This document shows, piece after piece, positions 27,918 through 36,744 of a stretch of DNA of 39,577 nt. Each line of letters opens with the position of its first letter. The first letter of the stretch is position 1. The notes below the pieces were generated by a model that saw nothing but the letters and a program-made list of their open reading frames with translations, made no database searches and was not told the DNA's origin. The stretch comes from Thermogemmatispora onikobensis (GTDB lineage Bacteria; Chloroflexota; Ktedonobacteria; Ktedonobacterales; Ktedonobacteraceae), in the NCBI RefSeq assembly GCF_001748285.1, contig NZ_BDGT01000044.1, forward strand, positions 1 through 39,577, written 5' to 3'. The translations under genes and the position numbers were made by a program.

Positions 27918-28984
27918 AGACAACACATTCCTTTCCTCTCGTCAGCCGCCTGCTCTGGAACTGGCCCTGGTACCTGCTGGCGTTTCTGGCTGCCCTCATC
28001 GTCGGGCTAAGCTCTAGCCCCTTCCGGCTGCCCGGCCTGGCCATGTTTGTCTTGCTCTCTACGCTCGTGATGCTCCGCGAGCGTCTCCCCGAGGCCCTGG
28101 TCTGGCCGGCGGTACTCCTGGCCTGGCTGCTGAGCCTGTTGCCGCAGACGCAACACTGGACCCTGGAGGGGACCTTGCTCCTGGCTAGCCTGGCCTGCGT
28201 CCTGCTCTTTTGCTCACAGTTCATCTGGCGCCTCATCAGACCACTGCCGCTCTGGCTGGCGCCAGCCACCCCGGCCCAGCTGCTGGCGCTCGCCGGCCAG
28301 CTGACTATTGTCATCATCAGTGGCGGGGCCGCCCTTGTAAACAGCCAGCCCCGCACCCCGCTGGGCGCTCTGGCGCGTCTGTTCGATCTCTCTCTCCAGA
28401 TAGGCCCGCTGACTTTGGCCACCCTGGGTCTGCTGCTGGTCTGGCAGGCCCTGCTCCAGCCACGGCGCGCTCCGCGCCTCTGGAGAGGGTACACTGCGGG
28501 CTTGCTCCTGGCCCTGGCCCTTTCCTGGGAGATTGGACGCCTCTGGCAACCATCGCTTGATCTCCTCTGCCTGCCTCCGGCCAGCTACCTTATCGTGCTG
28601 TGTCCCTTCCTGCTCCGCGATCGCCAGACGATGGGCAGCCAACAGGTGGGGCATCTGCTGGCCGTAGTCGGCTCCTGCCTGTTGCTGATGCCCGCCTTCA
28701 TTCTGAGCATCGTCACTCCGCAGCTGGATGCGCAGATGATCTCGCTCCTACTGGCTCTGGCAGAGTCGCTGAGCCTCTTCTCCTTCGGTATCGCCGTGCG
28801 CGTCCGTTTCTTCGTCCTGGGAGGCGCCGCTTTGGTGGTGGGCGGGGCAATCAGAGCGGTCATCTATACACTGGCCAACCCTCACAGCGCCCCTATCGTC
28901 TGGCCAGCTCTGGGCCTGGCGGGCCTGGCCTTGCTCGGAGGCTCCATCTTCTTGACTTTGCGCCGCTCTGCTCCCCTGCCCTGA
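27914..28984 (+). CDS. Polytopic membrane protein coupled to giant kinase
   Basis: A 356-residue protein with about ten to twelve predicted membrane helices and no soluble domain. The start overlaps the preceding stop as ATGA, with AGGAGG 8 bases upstream, which indicates translational coupling. The C-terminal part (a polar FGIAVRVRFFVLGGAALVV segment, then two closing helices and LRR) resembles the end of large predicted membrane proteins of the DUF2157 kind, and may represent a split-off continuation of its neighbour's membrane domain. No motif points to an activity. It is followed by a convergent gene after 87 bases. Confidence 0.8.
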   Translation: MKTTHSFPLVSRLLWNWPWYLLAFLAALIVGLSSSPFRLPGLAMFVLLSTLVMLRERLPEALVWPAVLLAWLLSLLPQTQHWTLEGTLLLASLACVLLFCSQFIWRLIRPLPLWLAPATPAQLLALAGQLTIVIISGGAALVNSQPRTPLGALARLFDLSLQIGPLTLATLGLLLVWQALLQPRRAPRLWRGYTAGLLLALALSWEIGRLWQPSLDLLCLPPASYLIVLCPFLLRDRQTMGSQQVGHLLAVVGSCLLLMPAFILSIVTPQLDAQMISLLLALAESLSLFSFGIAVRVRFFVLGGAALVVGGAIRAVIYTLANPHSAPIVWPALGLAGLALLGGSIFLTLRRSAPLP

Positions 28985-29071
28985 ATAGCCGGAGATCGTT
29001 GCCAGAGACCACACGCACATGGCCCGCCCTGGCTCGGCCCCGGCAAGGAAGCGGATTACTTCGGCGCGCCC

Positions 29072-31126
29072 TCAGACATAGCCCCGGAGCCGATCCGCTT
29101 CTCGATAGGCCGCCTGAGCGTCACGCTCTCGCCCAAGACGCTTGAGGGTGTTACCACAGCGCTCATAAATCTCGGGATCTGCCGGATCTTTCTGCTGGAG
29201 CTGCTCGTATAGAGCAAGCGCCTCGCCATAGCTCCCCAGCACAAAAAGTGCATCAGCACGCCGCAACACTGAGAAACCCATCCCGCTACGCTCCTCTGCC
29301 TCCAGCGCCTGCTGATAAGCCTGGCGCGCTTCCCGCTCTCGCCTCAGCTTCAACAGCGCATCGGCCTGGCCATAGCGCGCAGCTACCAGCCCAGGGTCGT
29401 AGCGCAGCGCCTCCTCATAAGCCGCCAGGGCGGCCCGATACACACGCTGCTGGTAGAGCACATCACCTCGGGCACAGTGCGCCGCGGCAAAACCCGGCTG
29501 GAGCTGGAGAGCACGCTCAAAGGACGCCAGGGCCTCCCCATACTCCCCACGGGTCAGCAGCAGAAGACCACGGCCATAATGGGCCGCGACATTGCTCGGG
29601 TCAGCCTCCAGCGCCAGCTCGTAGGCGGCCAGCGCCTCCACAGTCCTGCCAAGCCGCTCCAGCGCCGCTGCACGCCCGCTTTGGGCAGCGCTGTCTTGCG
29701 GATTCTGCCGCAGCGCCAGCTCATAGGCGAGCAGCGCCTCCTGGAAATGCCCACCTTGCCAGCAGCGATCACCTAGCCCCCGCCAATCGAGGACCAGCTG
29801 GGGATCGCAGGCCGTCGCCCGCAGATAGCTCTGGAGCGCCTCAGCATACTGCCCCTGCCGGGCTAGCTGATCCCCAAGCCCCTTCAGGGCTTGGGCCTGC
29901 AAGCGGACCTGTGCCAGCTTCGGCTCCTCTTCCAGCAACGAGGCAGGCACTGCAACCGGAGAGACAGCGGCAGGCTCAGGCTGAGAAGCAACAGGTTTGG
30001 CTGGATGAGCAGAAACTGAATGAAGAAGAGCATCAGCAGAAGGATGAAGCAGTGGAACAGAAGCAGCATTTGATCGCCAGGAGGGGGACACTTCTGCGGA
30101 AGCCCCCTGCTGAGGCGCTGGCGTGAGCATCCTGCTTGCATACCGTAAAGGAGGATCAGCAGGATCAAATCGCTCAAGCAGCTGATAGCGCAGCAAGGCT
30201 GTCTCTGCCTGACCGCGAACGGCCTCCCTGTGAGCCCGCTGCAGCCAACAGGCTTTCAGCTCCCCGTACTGCGCAGGATCATGTGGGGCCGTACGCAATG
30301 CCTGCACAAACTCGCCTACCGAGGCGTGGCGCTGCTCTGGCACCTTCATCAGCGCTTTCAACACGGCCAGCTCGATATGTAGCGGTAGGTCCGGGCGAAC
30401 ATGCGAGAGCGGCAGGGGCAGTTCCTCACGGTGCTGCAGGGCCCAGCTGAACCAGCTCCCACCGGCGGCAGCCAGGGGCTTATGACCGGTCAGCAGCTCA
30501 TAAGCCAGGCAGCCGAGCGCGTATTGATCACTGGCCGGCAACGCTCGCCCCTCGAATTGCTCCGGGGCCATATAGGGCAGCGTTCCAGCAATCGGCAGGC
30601 GCTGCGTCGCTGCTGCATCCAGAATCACCGCGATCCCAAAGTCAGCCAACAAGACGCCGCCGGCGGCATCAAACAAAATATTCTCCGGCTTCAGATCGCG
30701 ATGAATCACAGGCTTCTCCTGGGAATGGGCATGTTCTAGCGCCTGTCCAACCTGCTCCAGAATCTGCAGCGCCTCCTCCACTGGCAAGCCACACGGTTGC
30801 TGGTGCAACCGCTCACGTAGCGATCCACCAGCAGCATAGGCAGCGATCAGATACGGAGGAAAATCCTGGGCAAGGCCGGCATCATACAGCGGCAAGATAT
30901 GGGGGTGACGCAGCGCCTCCAGCAACCGGGCCTCTTGAAGAAAAGCCTGTTGCTCCTTGGCGGAGACACCATGCGCGCTACTGAGAAACTTGATCGCTGC
31001 GCGGCGAGGCAGCAGCAAATGCTCAGCCAGGTAGACCTCGCCAAAGCTACCGCTTGCTAAGCGCTCTCCAATGCGATAGTTCCCAAGTTGTTTCCCGGTA
31101 TAGGGTGCCGGTCCGGTCGAGGCCAT
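29072..31126 (-). CDS. Cytosolic Ser/Thr protein kinase with C-terminal TPR array
   Basis: A 684-residue protein. The kinase domain spans about residues 17-280: glycine loop LASGSFGEVY (23-32), Lys46 (AAIK), Asp144 (HRDLKPEN), Asp162 (DFG) and YMAPEQ, all intact. A Pro/Ala/Ser-rich linker (about 340-400) leads to roughly eight tetratricopeptide repeats (about 405-680) with the usual G-x-x-x-x-x-x-G-x-x-x-x-A spacing and the A-L-x-x-(D/N)-P turn. There is no membrane helix, so it should be cytosolic and the TPRs likely bind partners or substrates. No strong ribosome binding site is visible directly before ATG 31126. It is convergent with the preceding membrane protein gene. Confidence 0.94.
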   Translation of the reverse strand: MASTGPAPYTGKQLGNYRIGERLASGSFGEVYLAEHLLLPRRAAIKFLSSAHGVSAKEQQAFLQEARLLEALRHPHILPLYDAGLAQDFPPYLIAAYAAGGSLRERLHQQPCGLPVEEALQILEQVGQALEHAHSQEKPVIHRDLKPENILFDAAGGVLLADFGIAVILDAAATQRLPIAGTLPYMAPEQFEGRALPASDQYALGCLAYELLTGHKPLAAAGGSWFSWALQHREELPLPLSHVRPDLPLHIELAVLKALMKVPEQRHASVGEFVQALRTAPHDPAQYGELKACWLQRAHREAVRGQAETALLRYQLLERFDPADPPLRYASRMLTPAPQQGASAEVSPSWRSNAASVPLLHPSADALLHSVSAHPAKPVASQPEPAAVSPVAVPASLLEEEPKLAQVRLQAQALKGLGDQLARQGQYAEALQSYLRATACDPQLVLDWRGLGDRCWQGGHFQEALLAYELALRQNPQDSAAQSGRAAALERLGRTVEALAAYELALEADPSNVAAHYGRGLLLLTRGEYGEALASFERALQLQPGFAAAHCARGDVLYQQRVYRAALAAYEEALRYDPGLVAARYGQADALLKLRREREARQAYQQALEAEERSGMGFSVLRRADALFVLGSYGEALALYEQLQQKDPADPEIYERCGNTLKRLGRERDAQAAYREADRLRGYV

Positions 31127-31210
31127 CGTTAGCGTGCTCAGATGGGCGCGCTCCTCTCTCCTTCAGAGACACTGCGCCCTGCCCTATCCGTGAGCTCCTG
31201 CTCCCCACTA

Positions 31211-31219
31211 AGGATACCA
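31211..31219 (-). promoter_or_regulatory. Extended -10 promoter of the kinase-TPR gene
   Basis: On the minus strand TGG is followed directly by TATCCT (31216-31211), about 85 bases before the coding start. No -35 is apparent. The remaining gap 31127-31391 contains only this element and the terminator of the cellulase gene. Confidence 0.4.
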
Positions 31220-31278
31220 TAAGCGAGGAGCAGCACGCCAGTACATCCCCCCAGCTCTGGAAAGCATGTCTGTCAGCG

Positions 31279-31328
31279 CCACAAAACAGACCTGGTGCCG
31301 CGGCTAGTCCCTCAGCCGCAACACCAGG
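31279..31328 (-). terminator. Intrinsic terminator of the cellulase gene
   Basis: On the minus strand CCTGGTG (31328-31322), then GCGGCT/AGCCGC, closing with CACCAGG (31297-31291): two stacked stems with a two-base internal loop. A T-rich stretch (TCTGTTTTG, 31290-31282) follows. It lies about 65 bases after the cellulase stop codon. Confidence 0.8.
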
Positions 31329-31391
31329 CCGCTGCGCAGGTAATGGAGCTTTGCCGCCAGAGCAAAGAACCTGCTGATCGATCGAACCGGC

Positions 31392-33287
31392 CTAGAAGGG
31401 CGGATAGGCGTTCTGGACCAGGGTATCGAAGCCCGCCTGGAACCAGGCCCCCGAGACCGGTGCGTTCGGCATCGCTCCCGTCGGCTGGTTATTGTTCATC
31501 GAATTGCCCCCATAGGTCGGGTCGCACATTCGATCGAAGCCTTTGCCCGTCGGGTTGTTCGGTCCCTGTGGGATCAGGCTGCTGGACCCATCCGACTCCC
31601 CTGGTGGCTTGATCCACACAAAGGCGTCAAAGCCGCTCGACGGGTTGGCCTGCGGACGCGCTCCAATCCCGCCTGGCTGGTTGCACCAGTTCCCCCGGCT
31701 GTAGCGGCGATCAATGCGCGTCTGATCCACGAACGTGTTCACATCCGTGGCACTGCTCGGCCCCGTCGGACGGTTCGGCCCACCCCAGCCGTTGCGCGAG
31801 GTATCGATGAGCATCCCGATCGTGCTCGGGAACCCCTGCGCAATGAAGGCGTTGCGCATATCAATGTCGTAGGGCAACTCATCGATGTAGTTGTTCCACT
31901 GGTAGAAGTTCGCCGAGCGCACCGGCTGCCCCCCGATGGTCTGATTGGCCGTCATGTACGGCTCCGTCGTCGGGGTGTAGTTGGCCGTGTTACTGATGAA
32001 ACCATCAATGCTGTTGACCCCCGCCGTCGTCCCCTTGATCGTGTTGCTGATCAGGGTCACCGCCGGCTGGAAGTTGCTGCTCCAGCCCAGCCAGCCACTA
32101 TGAGCAATGTCGACGTAGAGATAGACGTTGGGGATGGCATGCAGCTTGTTGATGGCGTACTGAATCCCTTGTACGTAGGCTCCGCTAGAGTTGGCCTCCG
32201 CACACTTGGCAATGCTGAGGTTGGTCACCAGGTTGGGCAGTGAGTCCGGCTCAATGATGGCCACAATGCGCAGGTTGCTGTACTTGGACTGGCTGAAGGT
32301 GGCCGCAATCGGGTCGATGAACTGCGACTTGTAGGTGGCCAGCCCATTGTTAGAGACGCTCAGCTCTCCGTTGGAGGCCAGAGCGGCACAGTCTCGATTG
32401 GGCAGATCGTAGACCACAAAGGTGATCACAATCGGCTGGCTGCTGGAGGCCGCCTGCTGCTCCGCTGCGTCCAGATAGCCGGAGAGGTTGGTCGGGTAGC
32501 CGGTCCCGCCCGTGACCGCCGCAATGCTATCCAGCCAGACCGCCGTCGAGTAGCTGGCAACCTGGGCTTCCTTCTGACCCAGCGTGCCCCCAACACTGGC
32601 CGCACCCGCCCTCACTTCCGCCGCCCAGTAGGGGTTGATGAAGCCCTGGGCCCCCGCGTAGGGGTTGTCCACGTGCACGCCCGGCGTGGGGGTGCTCGTC
32701 GGCGCCGGCGTTGGCGTGGGGGTCGGCGTGGTGCCCGGCGTTGGCGTGGGCGTTACTGTTGGTCTGGGCGTGGGAGTGGGAGTCGGGGTGCTGCCCGCGG
32801 TCGGCGAGGGCGTGGGGGTCGGCGTGGGGGTGCCACTACCGCTGCTGCCCCCGCAGGTGTTGCCGTTGACCGCAAAGGTGGTCGGCGTCGGGTTGCTGGT
32901 CGTCCAGCTACCGTTGAAGCCCAGACTGACCGAGCTGTTGACCGCTACGGTGCCGTTCCAACTGGCGTTGGTGACGGTGACGTTCTGCCCCGACTGGCTG
33001 AAGTTGCCGTTCCAGCCCTGGGTGACCGCCTGACCGCTGGCGGGGAAGGTAAAGGTGAGGGTCCAGCCGTTCCAGGTGCTGCTGCCAGTGTTCTGTAACA
33101 CTAGGTTAACGCTGAAGCCGCCAGGCCATTGGCTGACAACGCTGTAGCTGACCTGGCAGTAGCTGGCTGCGTGCACTCGCGCCTGACTGCCAAATAACCC
33201 CGTCAGCAGCAGGACGGGCAGGGCCAGCAACGCCAGCAGCTGCTTGCGTCTCCACAGACGCTGACGCCTGGGTACCTGTGATGCCAT
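31392..33287 (-). CDS. Secreted GH6 cellobiohydrolase with N-terminal CBM2
   Basis: A 631-residue secreted cellulase. A basic N-terminus and hydrophobic core end in RVHA-AS, so signal peptidase should cut near residue 40. A family 2 cellulose-binding module follows (about 41-148: YSVVSQWPGGF, W-N-G-W, GWNG, NGSW), then a ~55-residue Pro-Thr linker of PTPT repeats, then the GH6 catalytic barrel (about 206-631). The GH6 signature VYDLPNRDC-x-A-x-ASNGE carries Asp299, and IIEPDSLPNL carries Asp348, the probable catalytic acid. The loop-rich C-terminal half (WCNQPGGIG, FVWIKPPGESDG) fits exo-acting cellobiohydrolases that attack cellulose from the non-reducing end. AAGGAAAG precedes ATG 33287. 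LacI-type operators lie just downstream of its promoter. Confidence 0.95.
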   Translation of the reverse strand: MASQVPRRQRLWRRKQLLALLALPVLLLTGLFGSQARVHAASYCQVSYSVVSQWPGGFSVNLVLQNTGSSTWNGWTLTFTFPASGQAVTQGWNGNFSQSGQNVTVTNASWNGTVAVNSSVSLGFNGSWTTSNPTPTTFAVNGNTCGGSSGSGTPTPTPTPSPTAGSTPTPTPTPRPTVTPTPTPGTTPTPTPTPAPTSTPTPGVHVDNPYAGAQGFINPYWAAEVRAGAASVGGTLGQKEAQVASYSTAVWLDSIAAVTGGTGYPTNLSGYLDAAEQQAASSSQPIVITFVVYDLPNRDCAALASNGELSVSNNGLATYKSQFIDPIAATFSQSKYSNLRIVAIIEPDSLPNLVTNLSIAKCAEANSSGAYVQGIQYAINKLHAIPNVYLYVDIAHSGWLGWSSNFQPAVTLISNTIKGTTAGVNSIDGFISNTANYTPTTEPYMTANQTIGGQPVRSANFYQWNNYIDELPYDIDMRNAFIAQGFPSTIGMLIDTSRNGWGGPNRPTGPSSATDVNTFVDQTRIDRRYSRGNWCNQPGGIGARPQANPSSGFDAFVWIKPPGESDGSSSLIPQGPNNPTGKGFDRMCDPTYGGNSMNNNQPTGAMPNAPVSGAWFQAGFDTLVQNAYPPF

Positions 33288-33408
33288 AGCTTTCCTTGCT
33301 TTCCTTTCCTTGTGCTACTACTCCTGCGCTCCCCGCTCCGCGAAACCGTCCCTGATTTCCACGGATCACGGGGGCGAGTTCCCCTCGCTTGCATCCCGCA
33401 AGCGGTAC

Positions 33409-33434
33409 CGTAAACGATTACGTAAACGGTTACG
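33409..33434. promoter_or_regulatory. Overlapping LacI-type operators at cellulase promoter
   Basis: CGTAAACGATTACG (33409-33422) and CGTAAACGGTTACG (33421-33434) are tandem near-identical 14-mers; a third, centred palindrome CG-N-TTACGTAA-N-CG spans the junction (33415-33428). The CG-centred symmetry resembles LacI/GalR-family sites that control sugar and cellulase genes. The array starts where transcription is predicted to begin, so binding would repress. Confidence 0.7.
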
Positions 33435-33440
33435 AATAAA

Positions 33441-33470
33441 TATATACCTGTAGGGGGCGCGCTTTGTCAA
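33441..33470 (-). promoter_or_regulatory. Consensus promoter of the cellulase gene
   Basis: On the minus strand TTGACA (33470-33465), 18-base spacer, TATATA (33446-33441). Predicted start of transcription near 33434, leaving a ~150-base leader before the ATG. Confidence 0.8.
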
Positions 33471-33485
33471 GGGAGGGAGAGAAAG

Positions 33486-33531
33486 GAGGCAGAGGAGCAA
33501 GGGGAGCGTTCCCCTTTGCTCTCTCTGCCTC
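33486..33531 (-). terminator. Long hairpin terminator after the crotonase gene
   Basis: GAGGCAGAG...GCAAGGGGA (33486-33505) pairs with TCCCCTTTGCTC...CTCTGCCTC (33510-33531) with two small bulges and a 4-base loop. On the minus strand it follows the crotonase stop by about 45 bases and is followed by CTTTCTCTCCC. Confidence 0.7.
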
Positions 33532-33574
33532 GTTGGCTGGTATCCACCTGAGAGATACACCGGCGCGAGGGGCA

Positions 33575-34393
33575 TCACAGGTCATCGTAGCGACCGTGGC
33601 GGCCATGTCCCTCCATGAAGCGCCTGGCCCCGATCTGGGCCTCATCCGACTGGAGTGTCTCGAGGCCGTAGCTGGCTTCATGGCGCAGGGCCTCTGGCAG
33701 AGGAAGAGACCATTGCTCATAGAGCGAGCGTCGGTCAGAGCGCAGGCATTGCTGAGGGAAGCGTGCGAGGTTGCTCGCCAGGGCCAGCGCGGTGGGCAGT
33801 GCCTCGCCATGTGGAGTCAGGCGGTTGACCAGGCCCATGCGCCAGGCCTCCTCGCCCGAGACCCCACGTCCGGTCAGAATCAGGTCAAGCGCGTGGCTCT
33901 GACCAATCAGGCGGGGCAGGCGCACTGTTCCCCCGTCCATAAGAGGCACGCCCCAGCGACGATTGTAGACCCCCAGGATGGCGTCCTCAGCGGCCACGCG
34001 CAGGTCGCACCAGAGCGCCAGCTCCAGGCCGCCCGCCACTGCATAGCCCTCAATTGCTGCAATCACTGGCTTCTGCAAGAGCAGGCGCGTGGGACCGAGT
34101 GGCCCATCTCCCTCGCTCTCAAGCCTGGGCGTCTGTCCTGCTGCCAGCTCCTTCAGATCGAAGCCGGAGCAAAAACTACCGCCGGCCCCTGTCAGTACCG
34201 CTATGGCTAGCTCCGCATCATTGTCAAAGCTGCGGAACGTCTCCAGTAAGGCGCCGGCTAGCTCAGCCGTGATGGCGTTACGGCTTCCTGGGCGATTCAG
34301 TGTCACGATCAGCACCGCCCCTTGCCGCTCCACCAGCAGCGGCCTGGTCTCGCTGGGGAGATTCGTCGTGGTGGTCTCAGCATGCTCGGACAT
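33575..34393 (-). CDS. Enoyl-CoA hydratase/isomerase (crotonase) family protein
   Basis: A 272-residue crotonase-fold protein. GGSFCSGFDLKEL supplies the first oxyanion-hole NH, and YAVAGGLELALWCDLRVA the second together with the first catalytic Glu position. In classical enoyl-CoA hydratase a second catalytic Glu lies in a P-E-I motif; here the equivalent stretch is VYNRRWGVPLMDGGTVRLPRL (given in part), typical of a branch annotated only as crotonase family. The exact reaction (hydration, isomerisation or other acyl-CoA chemistry) is thus open. ATG 34393 has GAGAGGAG 5 bases upstream, better than the earlier GTG-type start at 34426. No fatty-acid genes are adjacent. Confidence 0.9.
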   Translation of the reverse strand: MSEHAETTTTNLPSETRPLLVERQGAVLIVTLNRPGSRNAITAELAGALLETFRSFDNDAELAIAVLTGAGGSFCSGFDLKELAAGQTPRLESEGDGPLGPTRLLLQKPVIAAIEGYAVAGGLELALWCDLRVAAEDAILGVYNRRWGVPLMDGGTVRLPRLIGQSHALDLILTGRGVSGEEAWRMGLVNRLTPHGEALPTALALASNLARFPQQCLRSDRRSLYEQWSLPLPEALRHEASYGLETLQSDEAQIGARRFMEGHGRHGRYDDL

Positions 34394-34522
34394 CGTTGCT
34401 CCTCTCTTTCTTCTGCGAATGGACACTGACCATTCACGAGACCCATTGGCAGGCCCCGCTCAGCCCATCGCTCACCCTACTCTATCCTCACAGGCCGCTG
34501 CTTGTCCAGCCGCTGCCACGGC

Positions 34523-35086
34523 CTAGTATTTATACGGGTTGCCCCCAGGCGTTGGCGTTGCCAGCTCGGAAAGCGACGGGGTGGCCACGAACCAGCGCCC
34601 TCCAATGCCGTTGCCTTGTGTCTGCCCCGGAGCGGTATCCCCAGCATACGTGTAGAGTAGGTGCCCGTTGTAGGCCACCTGCTGGCCGTGGGCGTCCTTG
34701 ACGACGCTTAGCTTGCCAGGCAAAGGAGAGGCGCTCTGAGGCGAGCCGCTCCCCTGAAACAGCAGCGGAGGCCAGGTACTGGCACAGCCACCCGTACAGG
34801 CCGACTGCGTCGGCGTATCCGCGGTGAAGTAGTAGAGCGTCTTGCCCTGGCTATCCGTCAGAATTGCTGTCGACTGGCCGTTGAGGGAGACCGTGGCGAT
34901 CTTCACAACCGCGCTGCCAGGCATACTGGCCGTCGTCGGCGTCCCGTTTATCGAGCCGCTGGCGCCGCTCGTAGTACTACTTTTGCCTGTATTCTGATCG
35001 CTGCTTCCACATGACGCCAAAACTATTCCTAAAGCCAGTATCAGCAGAAAGAACTTCAGCGGAGTCTTATGCATCCATTGCATCAT
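34523..35086 (-). CDS. Lipoprotein with COG4315/PF03640-type repeats
   Basis: A 187-residue lipoprotein. The hydrophobic signal FFLLILALGIVLASCGSS ends in the lipobox L-A-S-C, so it should be lipid-anchored on the outer face of the membrane. A Ser/Thr-rich spacer leads to the repeat domain, recognised by LTDSQGKTLYYFTADTP, CTGGCASTWPPLL and YNGHLLYTYAGDTAPGQTQGNGIGGRWFV. The function of this family is not known; the paired Cys in CTGGC may form a disulfide. GGAGGG lies 3 bases before ATG 35086 and 6 before a second ATG at 35083; either may be used. The gene is not obviously in an operon with the crotonase gene 129 bases downstream. Confidence 0.88.
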   Translation of the reverse strand: MMQWMHKTPLKFFLLILALGIVLASCGSSDQNTGKSSTTSGASGSINGTPTTASMPGSAVVKIATVSLNGQSTAILTDSQGKTLYYFTADTPTQSACTGGCASTWPPLLFQGSGSPQSASPLPGKLSVVKDAHGQQVAYNGHLLYTYAGDTAPGQTQGNGIGGRWFVATPSLSELATPTPGGNPYKY

Positions 35087-35375
35087 TGACCCTCCAGTGT
35101 CGAAAGTAAGAGCGAAAAGCCGGGTGCACAATAGTCCGGCCACCGGGGTATCCGCTTAAGTCCTACGCTCGCAGGTTACAGGGCACCGAGGTCTGGATCG
35201 GGAGCTGCTGCCGAGACGCAAGCTCCTTCATTTCCAGATTGGCCCGGGGGGACGTGATCGGGGTGCCTCTCAGGCCCAGCAGTAGGGGACCAACCAGCCG
35301 CCGTTCCTTGCCAGAAAGGGGCCTGCCTGAAGCAAGGTCAGGCGGCTCCGCGATCCAGCAAGCGCGCACAGGCCA

Positions 35376-35408
35376 AAAAGTGCTCGAGTGCCGGCCTACC
35401 ACCGGCAC
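35376..35408 (-). terminator. Terminator after the anchored unknown protein gene
   Basis: On the minus strand GTGCCGG (35408-35402) and CCGGCAC (35394-35388) form a perfect 7-bp stem, with TTTTT at 35380-35376. A second hairpin (GCCTGA/TCAGGC) lies about 40 bases further on. The stretch 35087-35434 holds only these and the lipoprotein upstream region; the open frame that spans it looks non-coding. Confidence 0.55.
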
Positions 35409-35434
35409 CCAGCAAGCTGCGCAGAGCAGCGAGG

Positions 35435-36571
35435 CTAGTTCCCGTAGGAGATCACCATTGGCGGCGGCTGTAATGCCAGTACCTGAGCAGGGGTCATCAG
35501 TGTTCGCGCCTCGATATGGTAGAAGAGCTTGAAGCCTCCATAGCGGAAATTGTGATACTTCTGCATGTCTTGCTGTACCCACATCGTATATTGGCGAATC
35601 TTATCCTGCTGATCACCGCGATAGCCGCCGACGCTATCAACGTGGATCACCACGTCAACGCGCGGATCATAGACGAGATTGCGCTTATCTGCAAATTCGG
35701 CCATCGATGCATCATAGGGATTCTTCAGTCCGTCCCCATCGCCACGATACTGATGAATCACCAGAATCTTGCGCGGCACATGGTACTGCATCGGCAAGGC
35801 GGCCAGCGTCTCAATGACGGGATTCAGATCGGAGGCTCGCACATTGCTGAGGTTGACGCCTGGAATACCGTTGTGGCGCGGAAACATCCACTCGGGATCG
35901 ATCGCCAGTTCCACAAAGCTATAGTGCTCCAGGTAGGGCAGAAAGAAGCGCAACTCCTGCATCACCGGCGCTTGCCCGAAGCTCAGGTCTAGAAACAGCA
36001 GTAGATTATGTTGCTGACAGAAGCGGATATACGTTCCGATGGTTGTCGGGTCCAGGCGATGGCTGTAGGTCTGCTCAGGCCCGGGATAGCGGTCGGGGAC
36101 GCTGGCCACCAGGTCGATGGCCAGTTTCACGGGGTGAGCGGGATCAAGCCGGGCATAGACTGCCCCTTGGGCCTGGAGGTGGGCCAGCATCTGGGCGTTG
36201 AGCTGGTAGGCCGGCCCGGTCGCTGGCGCCCCGGGAATCCCGTAGAAGGCTACCACCCGGTAGCGAGGGAAAATCGCCCCCGCATTAGGATCAAAGGGCT
36301 GTATCGCTTCGGCTCGCTCACCCAGGCGCTCCTCATTGAGCAGCGCCGAGGGCTGCTGCTGGCGAGCCACTAACTGCCAGGCCAGCACCGTCCCTGCTAC
36401 CAGCAGCGGCAGCAGAAGAAGCCCAAAGAGCAGCCCCATCGCGACTGAGGTCTTCCTGGAGCCGCGCGGAGAACTCCACGGACCAGGACCTGTTGTGGCT
36501 CCCCCCAGGGGCCTGGTCGGAATGGTACTGAGCGCCTCCCCCCGGCTGGAGCGTCTTGTCGGAGTTGTCAT
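35435..36571 (-). CDS. Membrane-anchored protein of unknown function, barrel-like outer domain
   Basis: A 378-residue protein with a Ser/Arg/Gly-rich cytosolic N-terminus, one membrane helix (MGLLFGLLLLPLLVAGTVLAW, given approximately, about residues 45-64) and a ~300-residue outer domain. The outer part alternates strands and helices: FPRYRVVAFYGIPG, LAIDLVASVPDRYPG, NLLLFLDLSFGQ, FVELAIDPEWMFP, KILVIHQYR and DVVIHVDSVGG. This pattern suggests a TIM-barrel, as in glycoside hydrolase-like domains, with several acidic residues at strand ends, but I do not recognise the family. ATG 36571 has GAGGAGG 12 bases upstream; the frame is open to a TTG at 36592. A terminator follows. Location outside the membrane is a fair inference, activity is not. 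Confidence 0.8.
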   Translation of the reverse strand: MTTPTRRSSRGEALSTIPTRPLGGATTGPGPWSSPRGSRKTSVAMGLLFGLLLLPLLVAGTVLAWQLVARQQQPSALLNEERLGERAEAIQPFDPNAGAIFPRYRVVAFYGIPGAPATGPAYQLNAQMLAHLQAQGAVYARLDPAHPVKLAIDLVASVPDRYPGPEQTYSHRLDPTTIGTYIRFCQQHNLLLFLDLSFGQAPVMQELRFFLPYLEHYSFVELAIDPEWMFPRHNGIPGVNLSNVRASDLNPVIETLAALPMQYHVPRKILVIHQYRGDGDGLKNPYDASMAEFADKRNLVYDPRVDVVIHVDSVGGYRGDQQDKIRQYTMWVQQDMQKYHNFRYGGFKLFYHIEARTLMTPAQVLALQPPPMVISYGN

Positions 36572-36744
36572 GACGATCCAGATCCTCCTCAAAAACCCCT
36601 GCTCTCTTTCCCAGAAACAACAAACGGCGATACCGTAATCAATGGACGGTCAAGAAGGTTTGTCTCCTCAAGCTCCCAAACAGAACACCATAGATGGAAA
36701 CGGAGCAGTGGCAGGATTCGGGATGCCCTCCCCCAGATAGGCTA

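Noticed and set aside
32665-33098. Plus-strand open frames with V-G-V-G repeats
   Set aside because: These are the antisense of the Pro-Thr linker of the cellulase, not an elastin-like protein.
35163-35582. 139-codon minus-strand open frame after the anchored protein gene
   Set aside because: It overlaps the end of the real gene, runs through two terminator-like hairpins and shows no protein-like pattern.
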